DNA of 45,995 nt, from assembly GCF_900167555.1 (NCBI RefSeq), contig NZ_FUYF01000017.1, positions 1 to 45,995 on the forward strand. Direction: 5' to 3'. Positions 7,906 to 16,225 of this stretch are shown one piece after another. Source of the DNA: Gemmiger formicilis (GTDB taxonomy: Bacteria; Bacillota; Clostridia; Oscillospirales; Ruminococcaceae). The notes under the pieces were generated by a model. The model was not told the DNA's origin. It ran no database searches and saw only the letters and a program-made list of their open reading frames with translations. Made by a program: the position numbers and the translations under genes. How positions within the stretch are numbered: the stretch's first letter is position 1; every line of letters starts with the position of its first letter.

Positions 7906-8922
7906 ATGGTTGTATTAAACTTTTACGGAAAAATTGAACCAATTTGCATATCAGAAAAACTTGGGTTATACATCGCCAATCTTCCCAACGAAGAATACAA
8001 TGAATGGAGAAACGCTCTGGCCGAAGAACTCGAACTGGCTGTAAAGGCAAACAAAATCTATCAAGAAAAACTTGGGACGAACTATCCCTGCGGGATAATC
8101 AATTTATATCAAACACTGTTTCCAGATGAGCTCCTTCCAGGAGAGTTTGAGCAAGAGCACTATATAAAAATTGCAGATCAAATGATCTTCATCTATCAAG
8201 ATTATGATTATACGGACATGCCTCTTGGTGGTTGGGACACCAATTGTTTTGATGGGCGGTTGTGTGAAGAAGATTATTCCGAGAAAATCATAGACTTCAT
8301 TAACTTCATGGCCCATTCAGACCAACCCGACTATGCAATCCCGAAGCCTGTACCGCAATGGACGTTCTCCTCAAACCACGACGGAATTGACTATTGGCGT
8401 ATTTTCTGGGGTGGTGAGGAATCCGCTGAGTACATTTTGGCCTTGCAGGAGTGGGGAAAGCTCTTTGACAGCTTCTTATGCTCAAGGAATGACTATTTGC
8501 TTTTCGATTACTTGGTCAATACCATCCACAAGGATAACGAGTACAATGAGAATCATTTGATTAAAGCCTTTTCGTTGTGCCAGCTTTTTCTCGAAAGGCA
8601 CAAAGAAAGTGAACTCGACGCTAAATTGCCGCAGTTTTTTGAGCTGCTTGGTCCAGAAAGTGATACAAAGCGGCAGGCTGAACTCTTTAGAAAAATGAGA
8701 AACAAAATTGCGCACGGCGATTTCTTAGCCTTTGAAACAGTAATCGAAACATATGCTTCCGAGTTCATGGATGGGCGGTTCGCATTTGACTATTCTGAGT
8801 ACAGTCGTAAGAACTGGGCTGTGCAGCATGTTTGCTGTGAACTGGACAACGTTATTCGAAAATTGCTGGGTATGCTTTTGTTCAACAGAAGGGAATTGGA
8901 GAGAATCAAAAAATCTATCTAA
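7906..8922 (+). CDS. HEPN-motif protein, possible RNase effector
   Basis: A 338-residue soluble protein. Near the C-terminus (about residues 261-272) it has FRKMRNKIAHGDF, containing R265-N-K-I-A-H270. This is the R-x4-H pattern that forms the active site of HEPN-fold ribonucleases, and it sits in a predicted helical region after a Glu/Lys-rich helix. The N-terminal 180 residues are unrecognised, acidic and aromatic. A GGGAGG ribosome site (gggaggaaaa) precedes the ATG. It follows the 186-residue gene closely and ends before a terminator at 8997. HEPN nucleases are common in abortive-infection and toxin systems, but the motif alone is short and non-catalytic HEPN proteins exist, so function is open. 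Confidence 0.6.
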   Translation: MVVLNFYGKIEPICISEKLGLYIANLPNEEYNEWRNALAEELELAVKANKIYQEKLGTNYPCGIINLYQTLFPDELLPGEFEQEHYIKIADQMIFIYQDYDYTDMPLGGWDTNCFDGRLCEEDYSEKIIDFINFMAHSDQPDYAIPKPVPQWTFSSNHDGIDYWRIFWGGEESAEYILALQEWGKLFDSFLCSRNDYLLFDYLVNTIHKDNEYNENHLIKAFSLCQLFLERHKESELDAKLPQFFELLGPESDTKRQAELFRKMRNKIAHGDFLAFETVIETYASEFMDGRFAFDYSEYSRKNWAVQHVCCELDNVIRKLLGMLLFNRRELERIKKSI

Positions 8923-8996
8923 AATATCGAGGTACTTTAGGATCTGACGAAACGTTGATGAATTAAGAAGCTAAATAACAGTACCGTTTAGAAATA

Positions 8997-9030
8997 GACC
9001 GTTTACCGATCTTCGGTAGGCGGCCTTTTT
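8997..9030 (+). terminator. terminator after the HEPN-motif gene
   Basis: GACCG.TTACCGA and TCGGTA.GCGGCC form an imperfect stem with a small loop, followed by TTTTT. It ends the two-gene cargo unit and precedes the DUF3847 gene. Confidence 0.6.
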
Positions 9031-9064
9031 ATATCCCCACCAAAAAACAAGGAGGTCATACACT

Positions 9065-9382
9065 ATGGCAAAACAGAAAACTATTCCCGAACTGGAAGCC
9101 GAGAAATCGGAAAATGAACGCAAGCTCTCGCAGCTCCAACACAAAAAGCAACAGATTGAAAACCGTATCACCTATTACGAAAAAGGAGGTCGGCACAAGC
9201 GAGCGCACCACCTTATCACCCGTGGCGCAGCCATCGAAAGCGTTGCACCGCTGACAAAGGTTTTGACCGAAACCGAGTTTTATGCCTTTGCTGAAAAAGC
9301 TCTTGCCGTCCCGGAGGTCAAAGGCTTGCTTATGGAAGCGGTCAACGAACACAACCGGGCAGAACAGAAAGAGAGGTGTTGA
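9065..9382 (+). CDS. DUF3847-type mobilization accessory protein
   Basis: A 105-residue, highly charged helical protein (ELEAEKSENERKLSQLQHKK, then YYEKGGRHKRAHHLITRGA). It matches the small DUF3847 proteins found directly upstream of MobA/MobL relaxases in clostridial mobilizable elements. AAGGAGG precedes its ATG. Its TGA overlaps the TTG start of the relaxase fragment (TTGA at 9379-9382), as expected for the intact mobilization operon. The gene appears complete, but its partner is cut off after 43 codons, so it no longer serves transfer. A coiled coil is likely over the first 50 residues. Confidence 0.8.
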   Translation: MAKQKTIPELEAEKSENERKLSQLQHKKQQIENRITYYEKGGRHKRAHHLITRGAAIESVAPLTKVLTETEFYAFAEKALAVPEVKGLLMEAVNEHNRAEQKERC

Positions 9383-9510
9383 GTATCGCTCTATATCATT
9401 TTCATGTCACACAAATCAAGCGCAGTGCAGGACAATCCGCTATTGCGTCTGCCGCCTATCGCTCCGGCGAAAAGCTGCACAGCGAATACTACGGCGAGGA
9501 CAGCGACTAA
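9379..9510 (+). pseudogene. MobA/MobL-type relaxase, N-terminal fragment
   Basis: The 43 codons read LSIALYHFHVTQIKRSAGQ, then SAIASAAYRSGEKLHSEYYGEDSD, then TAA. This is the conserved start of MobL relaxases, which nick oriT and lead strand transfer. The catalytic histidine triad and everything after GEDSD are missing. At this point the DNA continues instead with the tail of a serine recombinase in another frame, so the stop is created by the joint. Start is TTG overlapping the DUF3847 stop. Confidence 0.88.
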
Positions 9511-9769
9511 AGTGGAAATCCAGACCTTGCAGCAGGATATTGAAGTACAGGAACGACAGATTGAAAATTTGGAGCAGTTTATCCAGAGGGCACACAAATA
9601 CAAGGACTTGGACGAGCTTACCCCGTATGCTCTGCGTGAGCTTGTCAAAGGAGTTTATATTGAAGCACCCAACAAGAGCAGCGGCAAGCGGCGACAGAAC
9701 ATCCGCATTTCCTATGATCTTGTGGGTTTTATCCCGCTGAATGAACTGATGAAAGAGGAAACGGCATGA
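9499..9769 (+). pseudogene. large serine recombinase, C-terminal fragment (DUF4368)
   Basis: About 90 codons from ACAGCGACT onward encode TKVEIQTLQQDIEVQERQ, a coiled coil, then DELTPYALRELVKGVYIEAP, then KRRQNIRISYDLVGFIPLNE. This is the C-terminal DUF4368 region of TnpX/TndX-like large serine recombinases. The catalytic resolvase domain with its serine is absent. In intact elements this gene lies at one end, so its tail probably marks the right end of the former element. A hairpin terminator overlaps its stop. Confidence 0.85.
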
Positions 9770-9786
9770 CCAAAGCCATGCCGTTC
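9759..9786 (+). terminator. terminator after recombinase tail
   Basis: AACGGCATG (9760-9768) and CATGCCGTT (9777-9785) form a perfect 9-bp stem with an 8-base loop. The T run is weak. It overlaps the recombinase stop codon. Confidence 0.6.
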
Positions 9787-9921
9787 CTGCAAAAAGCAAT
9801 ATTACTTTCTTATGCCCCCCGGCCATTAGGCGCGGGAGTTAAGGAAGGAGAAAACACGATTTTGCATGATGCATTCTACTGCAAAACACAAACCGCAAAA
9901 TGAAAAAGCAGATTAGTGGTA

Positions 9922-11007
9922 TCAGCAGTATTTTTCAATTACTTTTTGCATGGCATCCCAGTTCCGTTCCATATCGGCAGTCAACTTGAACTGGGTGCGG
10001 GCGCGGTTGAGGTTTTGGGTTTCGTAGTTAATGTGGAAGTAGTGATCTCCCTCCAGATAATCAGCGAGGAAGCGCATACCACATTCCATCGTCATCAGCT
10101 TGGCACCCCACGGCAGGGTCTGCTTTTCCAGCGGGGTGAACGCTTCTCCTGCTGCCTGCAAGAAGCCCTTGGTGTAAATTTCAAACAGTTCCATGCTGAA
10201 ATTGACTTTCGAGAGGTCAGCTTCGTCCTCGGCGCAGTGGTTGGCACCGAAGCGGATGGAATCACCGAAATCGTTGGCGGCCAAGCCCGGCATGACGGTA
10301 TCAAGGTCGATAACGCAAAGGCCCTCGCCGGTTGTTTTGTCGAACAGGATATTGTTCAGCTTGGTGTCGTTGTGGGTGACGCGCAGCGGCAGCTTACCCG
10401 CCGCCAGCAGATCCACCATAACGTGATACTCTGCTTCGCGGGCGCGGACAAACTCAATTTCGCGCTGCACCTGTGCGGCACGACCCATGCGGTCCTCAGC
10501 CACGGCGCGCTGGAAGTCAGCGAAGCGCTTGGGCGTATCGTGGAAGTGCGGGATCGTCTCATGCAGGGTGTGTGCCGGATATTCAGCCAACTGATGCTGG
10601 AAATTGCCAAATGCAACAGCGCTCTGGTAAAAATCCTCAGCCGACTGCACCTGCTGCAAACAGACAGTGTTCTCTACAAATTCATAGATACGCCAGCAGC
10701 TACCATCAGTAGCCTGATAATAGGGCTTTTCCTCTTTGGTAGGCACCACATGGAGCGTAGCACGCGCCGGGTCAGCCCCGCGCTGCTTAGCCTTTTCGCG
10801 CAAAAAATCTGTAACACCGCAGACGTTTTCCATCAAACCGGCCGGGTCTTTGAATGTATTGGTATTGATTTTTTGCAGGATGTAGCGTTTTGCCCCCTGC
10901 ACTGACGTTACCGTGATGGCATACGTCTGGTTGATATGCCCTTCGCCATAGGGAATCGGCTCTGATACTGAGCCATTCCATTTCCATGCAGTTAAAATAT
11001 CCTTCAT
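9922..11007 (-). CDS. nahK: N-acetylhexosamine 1-kinase-like phosphotransferase
   Basis: An APH-fold kinase of about 361 residues, expected to phosphorylate GlcNAc or GalNAc released by the GH112 phosphorylase at C1 with ATP. The glycine-containing P-loop region (YGEGHINQTY) is near the start. The catalytic loop VTHNDTKLNNILFD and metal site CVIDLDTVMPG are clear. Proteins of this type are NahK/LnpB in the lacto-N-biose pathway of bifidobacteria, and the upstream GH112 gene supports the assignment. Two starts are possible: ATG 11019 abuts the GAGAGG site, while ATG 11007 lies 12 bases after it; the latter is chosen with moderate confidence. It is the last gene of the operon, 27 bases after a chromate-type transporter gene. 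Confidence 0.85.
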   Translation of the reverse strand: MKDILTAWKWNGSVSEPIPYGEGHINQTYAITVTSVQGAKRYILQKINTNTFKDPAGLMENVCGVTDFLREKAKQRGADPARATLHVVPTKEEKPYYQATDGSCWRIYEFVENTVCLQQVQSAEDFYQSAVAFGNFQHQLAEYPAHTLHETIPHFHDTPKRFADFQRAVAEDRMGRAAQVQREIEFVRAREAEYHVMVDLLAAGKLPLRVTHNDTKLNNILFDKTTGEGLCVIDLDTVMPGLAANDFGDSIRFGANHCAEDEADLSKVNFSMELFEIYTKGFLQAAGEAFTPLEKQTLPWGAKLMTMECGMRFLADYLEGDHYFHINYETQNLNRARTQFKLTADMERNWDAMQKVIEKYC

Positions 11008-11034
11008 TTGTATATACATCCTCTCTGGTTTTGT

Positions 11035-11601
11035 TTATGCCGCGATACTGTACAGCGCGACACCGGCCACGGCAGCCCCCGCCATGACCTTGATAGGGCT
11101 GGGCTTCCATTTACGTAGAACAAAAAAGCCCATGAGGAAAATTGCCAGTGCAATCAGATCCATGCTGCCCAGATCCGCCGGGAAAGTGCGCTGCCTGTAC
11201 AGGGCCATGCACAACAGGGAAATGCCAGCAGAAGCAATCATGGCAATAACAGCGGGGCGCAGCCCGGCCAAGATACCCTGCATAACGCTAAGGCCGCGGA
11301 AACGGTAATACATGTAGGCCAGCGCCATGACGATGACGCAGGACGGGAAAATACAGCCAATCGTGGCAATCAGTGCCCCAGGCAGCCCCGCCACCTGAAT
11401 CCCCACAAAGGTTGCCGCGTTAAGGGCGATAGGCCCCGGGGTCATTTCGGCGATTGCCATAATATCCGCAAATCCCGTCATCGTCAGCCAGGGGTGAATC
11501 TCCACGGCCTGGTCCTGAATCAAAGGCATGGCTGCATACCCGCCGCCGATGCTGAACAGGCCAACTTGGAAAAAGCTCCAGAATAATTCAAGGTAGATCA
11601 T
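11035..11601 (-). CDS. chrA: chromate-transporter-family half protein (second)
   Basis: A 188-residue membrane protein with about six hydrophobic segments. It carries the CHR-family signatures FFQVGLFSIGGGYAAMPLI in the first helix and EMTPGPIALNAATFVG. Half-size CHR proteins work as pairs, and its partner gene lies directly upstream, overlapping by the ATGA at 11598-11601. Known members export chromate using its similarity to sulfate. The neighbours here are a sulfatase and its maturase, which suggests sulfate efflux as the real role (inference). Nothing in the sequence excludes import or another anion. It is followed 27 bases later by the kinase gene. Confidence 0.9.
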   Translation of the reverse strand: MIYLELFWSFFQVGLFSIGGGYAAMPLIQDQAVEIHPWLTMTGFADIMAIAEMTPGPIALNAATFVGIQVAGLPGALIATIGCIFPSCVIVMALAYMYYRFRGLSVMQGILAGLRPAVIAMIASAGISLLCMALYRQRTFPADLGSMDLIALAIFLMGFFVLRKWKPSPIKVMAGAAVAGVALYSIAA

Positions 11602-12164
11602 TTGCTACCCTCCCGCTTTTGTAGATACATGGTATCCAGCGCGCCGATGACGCCGCAGACGAGGATAATCAAAATGATGTTCACCGAGAAGAAACGGGTC
11701 GCCGCAAAAGCTGCCAGCATAACCGCGATGGGCAGCCAGCGCTTCTTTTTCAGGATGGGCCACGCCATGTTGATGACCACATCAAAGATGACCGCTGCCA
11801 CACCGGCCAGCATACCGGCCATTGCCATGCTCACATACTTGTTGGAGCGGAACGCCTGATAGAACGCGGAGATGATGGAGATGATAATCAGCGGTGGCAG
11901 CGCCGCGCCCACCACAGTAATCAGTGCGCCGGGGATGCCTGCTACATGGTAGCCCATCAGAATCGAGGCGTTGATGGCAATAGATCCGGGGCTTGATTGG
12001 GCAATCGCCGTCAGGTCCAGCGTTTCCTCTTCCTCGATCCAGTGCAGTTCTTTCACGAAGCGTTCCCGCATCAACGGGATAATGACAAACCCACCGCCGA
12101 AGGTGCAGGCACTCAATTTAAAGGTCGATAGAAACAGCTGCCAGTATTTATTTTTCTTGTGCAA
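11598..12164 (-). CDS. chrA: chromate-transporter-family half protein (first)
   Basis: A 188-residue membrane protein, paralogue of the next gene, with STFKLSACTFGGGFVIIPLM and AQSSPGSIAINASILMGYH matching the CHR signatures. Start is TTG at 12164, preceded 9 bases upstream by AAGGAGA; no ATG is better placed. It begins 18 bases after the stop of the sulfatase-maturating enzyme, so it is in the same operon. The two half proteins differ in sequence and probably insert in opposite orientations to make one transporter, as described for short-chain CHR pairs. For its likely substrate see the neighbouring partner; sulfate is favoured by context only. Confidence 0.9.
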   Translation of the reverse strand: MHKKNKYWQLFLSTFKLSACTFGGGFVIIPLMRERFVKELHWIEEEETLDLTAIAQSSPGSIAINASILMGYHVAGIPGALITVVGAALPPLIIISIISAFYQAFRSNKYVSMAMAGMLAGVAAVIFDVVINMAWPILKKKRWLPIAVMLAAFAATRFFSVNIILIILVCGVIGALDTMYLQKREGSK

Positions 12165-12182
12165 TAGAATCGGTCTCCTTTT

Positions 12183-13304
12183 TCAGCGATACATCTGCAC
12201 GGCGCGGGCCATCTCGCACAGGCGCAGTTCCGCATAGGCGAAAAACTTTTGCAGGGCTTTGCAGTAGTAGCTGCGCTGCGCTTTGTCGGCGGGATCACAG
12301 TCACGCTTGCAGCCGCCGCGGCACAGGTGTACCCATCTGCATGGCTGACATTCTGCGGGGATCTGCCAGCCGTCAGCGATAAACACCCGCATTTTTTCAC
12401 TGGCAAGCAGCGAATGCAGGGTGTCGGCTTGCACGGTTCCGAGTTTGTAGGCATCCAGGCAGAAAAAGTCGCACGGGTACACCACACCGCTACCCTCCAC
12501 GACCATATAGCCGCCGCAGCGGCCGGTCGTGGAACAGGTCACCGCCGGGCCACCCATGAGCAAATGGATATAATCCTCAAACAGGCGGACGCTGACATAG
12601 GTGCTGGTTTTCCAGTCTCGATACCAGGCATCAAACAGGGCGCACAGGAACCGCGCGTACAGCTCTGGCGTGAGGGAGTAGTTCTGCTGCCCCTGCGGCA
12701 TGCCCAGCGGGTCCAGACAAGGAATGAACTGCAAATAGCGCACCCCTGTAGCCTTCATGGACTTATACACGCGCTCCGCTTTTTTTGCCAACTGTTTGGT
12801 GACGACACATAAAAGATTGCACTCCACGCCGTATCGATGCAGCAGTTCGATCGTCTGCATGACCCTTGCCCATGTTCCGTCGCCGGAAGCATCCGGGCGC
12901 AAAGCATCATGTACATCTGGCGTACCGTCTAAGCTGATACCAACAAGGAAGTTCTCTTCGCGGAAAAATCTCGCCCATTCTTCGGCAACAGCAAGGCCGT
13001 TTGTCTGGATGGCGTACTGCACCGTTACACGCTTTTGGTTGTACTTTCGCACTGTCTGCGTAAAGAACCGAAAGAAATCCAGCCCTGCTAAGGTTGGTTC
13101 TCCGCCTTGAAAGGCAAACGAAACAAAGCCGCCTTGGTCAAGTTCCGCAAAACAGCGCCGTATCAATATCTCGGCTGTCTGCAAGGTCATCATGCAATCT
13201 TCGGAAGTGCTGCGGTTTTGCTGCTCATCCCGATAAAAGCAATAGTGGCAGCGCATATTGCAAAATCCGGCTGCGGGTTTTATCAGAAATTGAAGCTGCT
13301 TCAT
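12183..13304 (-). CDS. anaerobic sulfatase-maturating enzyme (radical SAM)
   Basis: A 373-residue radical-SAM enzyme that converts the active-site Cys of the sulfatase into formylglycine without oxygen. Cys15, Cys19 and Cys22 in GFCNMRCHYCFY form the SAM-binding cluster site. GGEPTL follows near residue 70. The SPASM region near the C-terminus is cysteine-rich (SGVVYPCDFFC, CQPCRWVHLCRGGCKRDC), binding two further clusters as in known anSMEs. Its start overlaps the sulfatase stop (ATGA at 13301-13304), a direct sign of coupled expression with its substrate. The chromate-type transporter genes follow in the same operon. Confidence 0.94.
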   Translation of the reverse strand: MKQLQFLIKPAAGFCNMRCHYCFYRDEQQNRSTSEDCMMTLQTAEILIRRCFAELDQGGFVSFAFQGGEPTLAGLDFFRFFTQTVRKYNQKRVTVQYAIQTNGLAVAEEWARFFREENFLVGISLDGTPDVHDALRPDASGDGTWARVMQTIELLHRYGVECNLLCVVTKQLAKKAERVYKSMKATGVRYLQFIPCLDPLGMPQGQQNYSLTPELYARFLCALFDAWYRDWKTSTYVSVRLFEDYIHLLMGGPAVTCSTTGRCGGYMVVEGSGVVYPCDFFCLDAYKLGTVQADTLHSLLASEKMRVFIADGWQIPAECQPCRWVHLCRGGCKRDCDPADKAQRSYYCKALQKFFAYAELRLCEMARAVQMYR

Positions 13305-14734
13305 AACACCTCGGTGTTCTGCAATACGGTCAGGGGCGTTTTGCCCACAAACAAGGTATGACCGTCTGTGTACTGTTCTTCGCGGTTCTTTAAGGCGTCG
13401 ATCAGCAGGGCACGCAGTTCGGCCACACGCTCCGGGTTTTCGTCCAGTACATTTTTTGTTTCGTGCGGGTCATCGCGCAGGTAGAAGTACAGTTCCCGCC
13501 CGGTCTGCGAGTACCAGATATATTTGTCCTCTTTTGTCAGGATAAAGTGCATGGAATCTTCACCCAGCGTGTGTTCCCCGTGCAGGTATTCGCGTTCGAC
13601 GGGGTGCAATAGGCTCGTGCCGTCCACGGTTTCTGGAATGGGTGCGCCCGCCAGTTCCAGCAGTGTGGGCATAACGTCGCGCAGCTCGACCAAGTCGGTG
13701 CGAACCGTGCCGCACTTTCCGATGTAACGCTCCGGCCCGGAGATAAACAGTGGTACATGGATACTGCCTTGGAATGGCTTTGCTTTCTGGAACATCAAAT
13801 GGTCGCCCAGCATTTCACCGTGGTCGGAGACAAACAAAATCACGGTGCTATCCGTAATCTGTTCTTCCACCAGCGCGGAAATCAAGCGTCCGATTTGATG
13901 ATCCATATGGGTGATGGCAGCATAATAGCCCGCCCGCAGCTGCTGAATATAGCTTTCATCCGAGGGTGCAGTCTGGGCATGGTAACTGTGACCGTCGCGC
14001 TCCCAGCGGACGCAGTCGTTCCAGTCTCCGTGCCAAGGTTCGGCCAGCGGCTTATCTTTGTACAAATTCAAATAATATTCCGGGGCGTCCAGCGGCGGAT
14101 GTGGCCGCACGAAGCTGGCCATCAAGAAAAAAGGTTTAGAACGGTCACGGCGGCGCAGAAAATCCCGGCACTCACTGGCGACCCAGTTGGTGGGATGGTA
14201 CTTTTCTTCGTAAATCCACGGACGAACCACCCAGCTGTTGCAGTCCAAGCCAGTATCTACGGGGTCTGCATCCACACCAAGCTGCTGCTTGAGCCACCAA
14301 TAATAGTCATCGGCCACACGCTGGTCTTCATAACTGGGCGTAGTGGGGCGGCGGTAGGCATGGAGATAGCCATCATGCAGCCGTACATCGTTGAATCCCA
14401 AATTATTGCGCAGCGGGTGGACGTGCATTTTACCGACGCACTGCGTATAATAGCCCGCCTTGCTCAGTTCCCCAGCCAGCGTGTGGGTATAGTTCCACGG
14501 CACTAAATCCTCATACCCGACGCGGCCGGTGTGTTCCTGTGACATACCTGTATAAAGAGAGGCCCGCGCGGGAACACAGGTCGGACAGGCAGAATAGGCG
14601 TTTTCATAGCGCACGCCCTCTGCGGTCAGTGCATCGAGAAACGGTGTTTTTACATCCGGGTGTCCGGCAATACCAAGGCAATCGCCGCGCATCTGGTCTG
14701 CCATAAGCAGGATAATATTAGGGCGTTTATCCAT
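13301..14734 (-). CDS. cytoplasmic Cys-type sulfatase
   Basis: A 477-residue type I sulfatase. The start has the metal-binding PNIILLMADQ with Asp, and the formylglycine motif C53-V-P-A-R57 followed by ASLYTG is clear. LFVSDHGEMLGDH supplies the second metal-binding Asp/His pair. There is no signal peptide, so it works in the cytoplasm, unlike most mucin sulfatases of Bacteroides; its substrate must be imported. The operon suggests a sulfated Gal or GlcNAc in a lacto-N-biose or galacto-N-biose unit, but position and sugar cannot be read from sequence. GAGGGG lies 7 bases before the ATG. It overlaps the maturase gene by 4 bases. Confidence 0.93.
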   Translation of the reverse strand: MDKRPNIILLMADQMRGDCLGIAGHPDVKTPFLDALTAEGVRYENAYSACPTCVPARASLYTGMSQEHTGRVGYEDLVPWNYTHTLAGELSKAGYYTQCVGKMHVHPLRNNLGFNDVRLHDGYLHAYRRPTTPSYEDQRVADDYYWWLKQQLGVDADPVDTGLDCNSWVVRPWIYEEKYHPTNWVASECRDFLRRRDRSKPFFLMASFVRPHPPLDAPEYYLNLYKDKPLAEPWHGDWNDCVRWERDGHSYHAQTAPSDESYIQQLRAGYYAAITHMDHQIGRLISALVEEQITDSTVILFVSDHGEMLGDHLMFQKAKPFQGSIHVPLFISGPERYIGKCGTVRTDLVELRDVMPTLLELAGAPIPETVDGTSLLHPVEREYLHGEHTLGEDSMHFILTKEDKYIWYSQTGRELYFYLRDDPHETKNVLDENPERVAELRALLIDALKNREEQYTDGHTLFVGKTPLTVLQNTEVL

Positions 14735-14765
14735 ACCAACCCCTCATCTATATTTTGGCAGGGAA

Positions 14766-14793
14766 AGGCGTGCCGCAGCAACGCAGCACGCCT
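14766..14793 (-). terminator. hairpin between GH29 and sulfatase genes
   Basis: AGGCGTGC (14766-14773) and GCACGCCT (14786-14793) form an 8-bp GC-rich stem. On the minus strand it is followed by TTTCCC, a weak tract. It may reduce read-through into the sulfatase or stabilise the upstream mRNA rather than terminate fully. Confidence 0.5.
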
Positions 14794-14808
14794 CTTTTGC
14801 CTGCATCC

Positions 14809-16221
14809 TTACTGATAGACTTCCAGCAGCCGCAGAGTTGGTTCCGTGCGAGAAGCGGTGATCTTTATGGTAAGCGTCTGCACATCCACGGGGGTAAAGC
14901 GGCAGATACGCTTATGTCCCACTACCGTAAATTCGGCAGCCTTGCTTCCGTCTGCCCAAATCTCGCCGCTTTCTATGCGCTGTCCCGTTGGAAGATGCTC
15001 GCCCAGCACAACACAGGAAACCTTCTGCAGCTCCGGGAATTTCAAAGTAATCGTATCGGATTCTTGTCCGTAGGCAGCCTGCCAATAGGTATTTGCCATA
15101 CCGTCCACAGCCTGTGTGATGGGGTGCTGCGCAATCGCAGAATCTGCCGTAATTTCCGCCTTTTCTGTTACGTTGTCGGCAAAAATCTGCCGGATTTTAG
15201 CACCCAGCTCCGCAAGGCTGGCGCAGTCCGCCGCGGCAATACGCCCATGCGTATCAGGCGGAATGTTCAGCAGCAGGCTGGCGTTCGCACCGACGGCATC
15301 CAGATAGATGTCCAGCAATTCGCCTGCCGTGCGCACGTCAGTGTCCTCCTCCGGGTGGTAAAACCAACCTGTTCGGATGGAGGTATCCACCTCGGACGGA
15401 TACCAGACAAGTTCTCTTGCATTGCGGATAACCGCTCTGCTGCCGATGTCCTCGTCCTGAGAGTCAATTTTACGGGAAAATTTTCCGTCATCCGCCTGCT
15501 GCGATTTGGATGCCGTGCGCTCTGCATCCCGCAGCTCTGCGGGAACCACGCTCCATTCAGCTTTCCGGCAATGCCCTGCCTCGTTGCCGCACCAGCGCAC
15601 ATCGGGGCCGCAGACATTCAAAACCGCATTCGGTTGCAATTTACGCAGCACTGCATAGTAGCGTTCCCAATCGTAAATTTGCTTTTTGCCGTTTTTGCCC
15701 TCGCCGCAGGCCCCGTCAAACCAGAAGCAGAAAATATCACCATAGTTTGTTGAAAGCTCGGTCAGCTGGGAAACGAAATAATCATCATACGGTTTTCCCT
15801 GCCCATAGCGTGCATCGTGGCGATCCCACGGGGAGAGATAGACGCCAAACTTGATACCTCCGCGCCGACAGGCATCCGAGACTTCGCGCACAACATCGCC
15901 CTTACCGTCTTTCCACGGGCTGTTCTTGACGCTATGCTCCGTGTAGGCGCTCGGCCACAGGCAGAAGCCGTCATGGTGCTTACAGGTCAAAATTAGCGCC
16001 TTCATGCCGGCACTTTTGACTGCGGCAACCCACTGGTCGGCATCCAGCGCATCGGGGTTGAACAGCGCCGGGTCTTCGGTGCCGTCGCCCCACTCGCGGT
16101 TCGTGAAGGTATTCATGCCGAAATGGGTAAAGGCGTAAAATTCAAGCTGCTGCCATGCCAACTGGCGCAGGCTTGGCGTGATAGAGGCTGCATAGCGGAT
16201 CTGTTCTTCGGGTGTTCTCAT
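14809..16221 (-). CDS. GH29 alpha-L-fucosidase with C-terminal discoidin-like domain
   Basis: Retaining fucosidase of 470 residues. THFGMNTFTNREWGDGTEDP and LTCKHHDGFCLWPS are typical GH29 substrate-site blocks, and CFWFDGACGEG carries the probable nucleophile Asp169. The overall pattern fits the GH29-B group, which favours alpha-1,3/1,4-fucose as in Lewis antigens. A beta-sandwich domain (about residues 360-470, with VDGMANTYWQAAYG and LRLLEVYQ) resembles F5/8 type C modules. No signal peptide is present, so it acts inside the cell. The ATG at 16221 follows the GH112 stop with GAGGGG upstream; the open frame extends further only through the GH112 gene. It complements the GH95 enzyme, which removes alpha-1,2-fucose. 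Confidence 0.92.
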   Translation of the reverse strand: MRTPEEQIRYAASITPSLRQLAWQQLEFYAFTHFGMNTFTNREWGDGTEDPALFNPDALDADQWVAAVKSAGMKALILTCKHHDGFCLWPSAYTEHSVKNSPWKDGKGDVVREVSDACRRGGIKFGVYLSPWDRHDARYGQGKPYDDYFVSQLTELSTNYGDIFCFWFDGACGEGKNGKKQIYDWERYYAVLRKLQPNAVLNVCGPDVRWCGNEAGHCRKAEWSVVPAELRDAERTASKSQQADDGKFSRKIDSQDEDIGSRAVIRNARELVWYPSEVDTSIRTGWFYHPEEDTDVRTAGELLDIYLDAVGANASLLLNIPPDTHGRIAAADCASLAELGAKIRQIFADNVTEKAEITADSAIAQHPITQAVDGMANTYWQAAYGQESDTITLKFPELQKVSCVVLGEHLPTGQRIESGEIWADGSKAAEFTVVGHKRICRFTPVDVQTLTIKITASRTEPTLRLLEVYQ

Positions 16222-16225
16222 TCTA

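Larger units (their letters stand above)
6080..9890. mobile_element. scar of an integrative/mobilizable element with cargo
   Basis: This block separates the fucose operon from the rest of the glycan locus. Its contents are typical of clostridial integrative elements but broken: a type I restriction specificity remnant, two cargo genes of unknown function, a DUF3847 gene, the first 43 codons of a MobL-type relaxase and the last 90 codons of a large serine recombinase. The relaxase and recombinase parts are fused, so the conjugation core has been lost. Boundaries are approximate: the left is set just after the AraC terminator and the right near the end of the kinase operon. Terminal attachment repeats were not identified. 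Confidence 0.6.
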
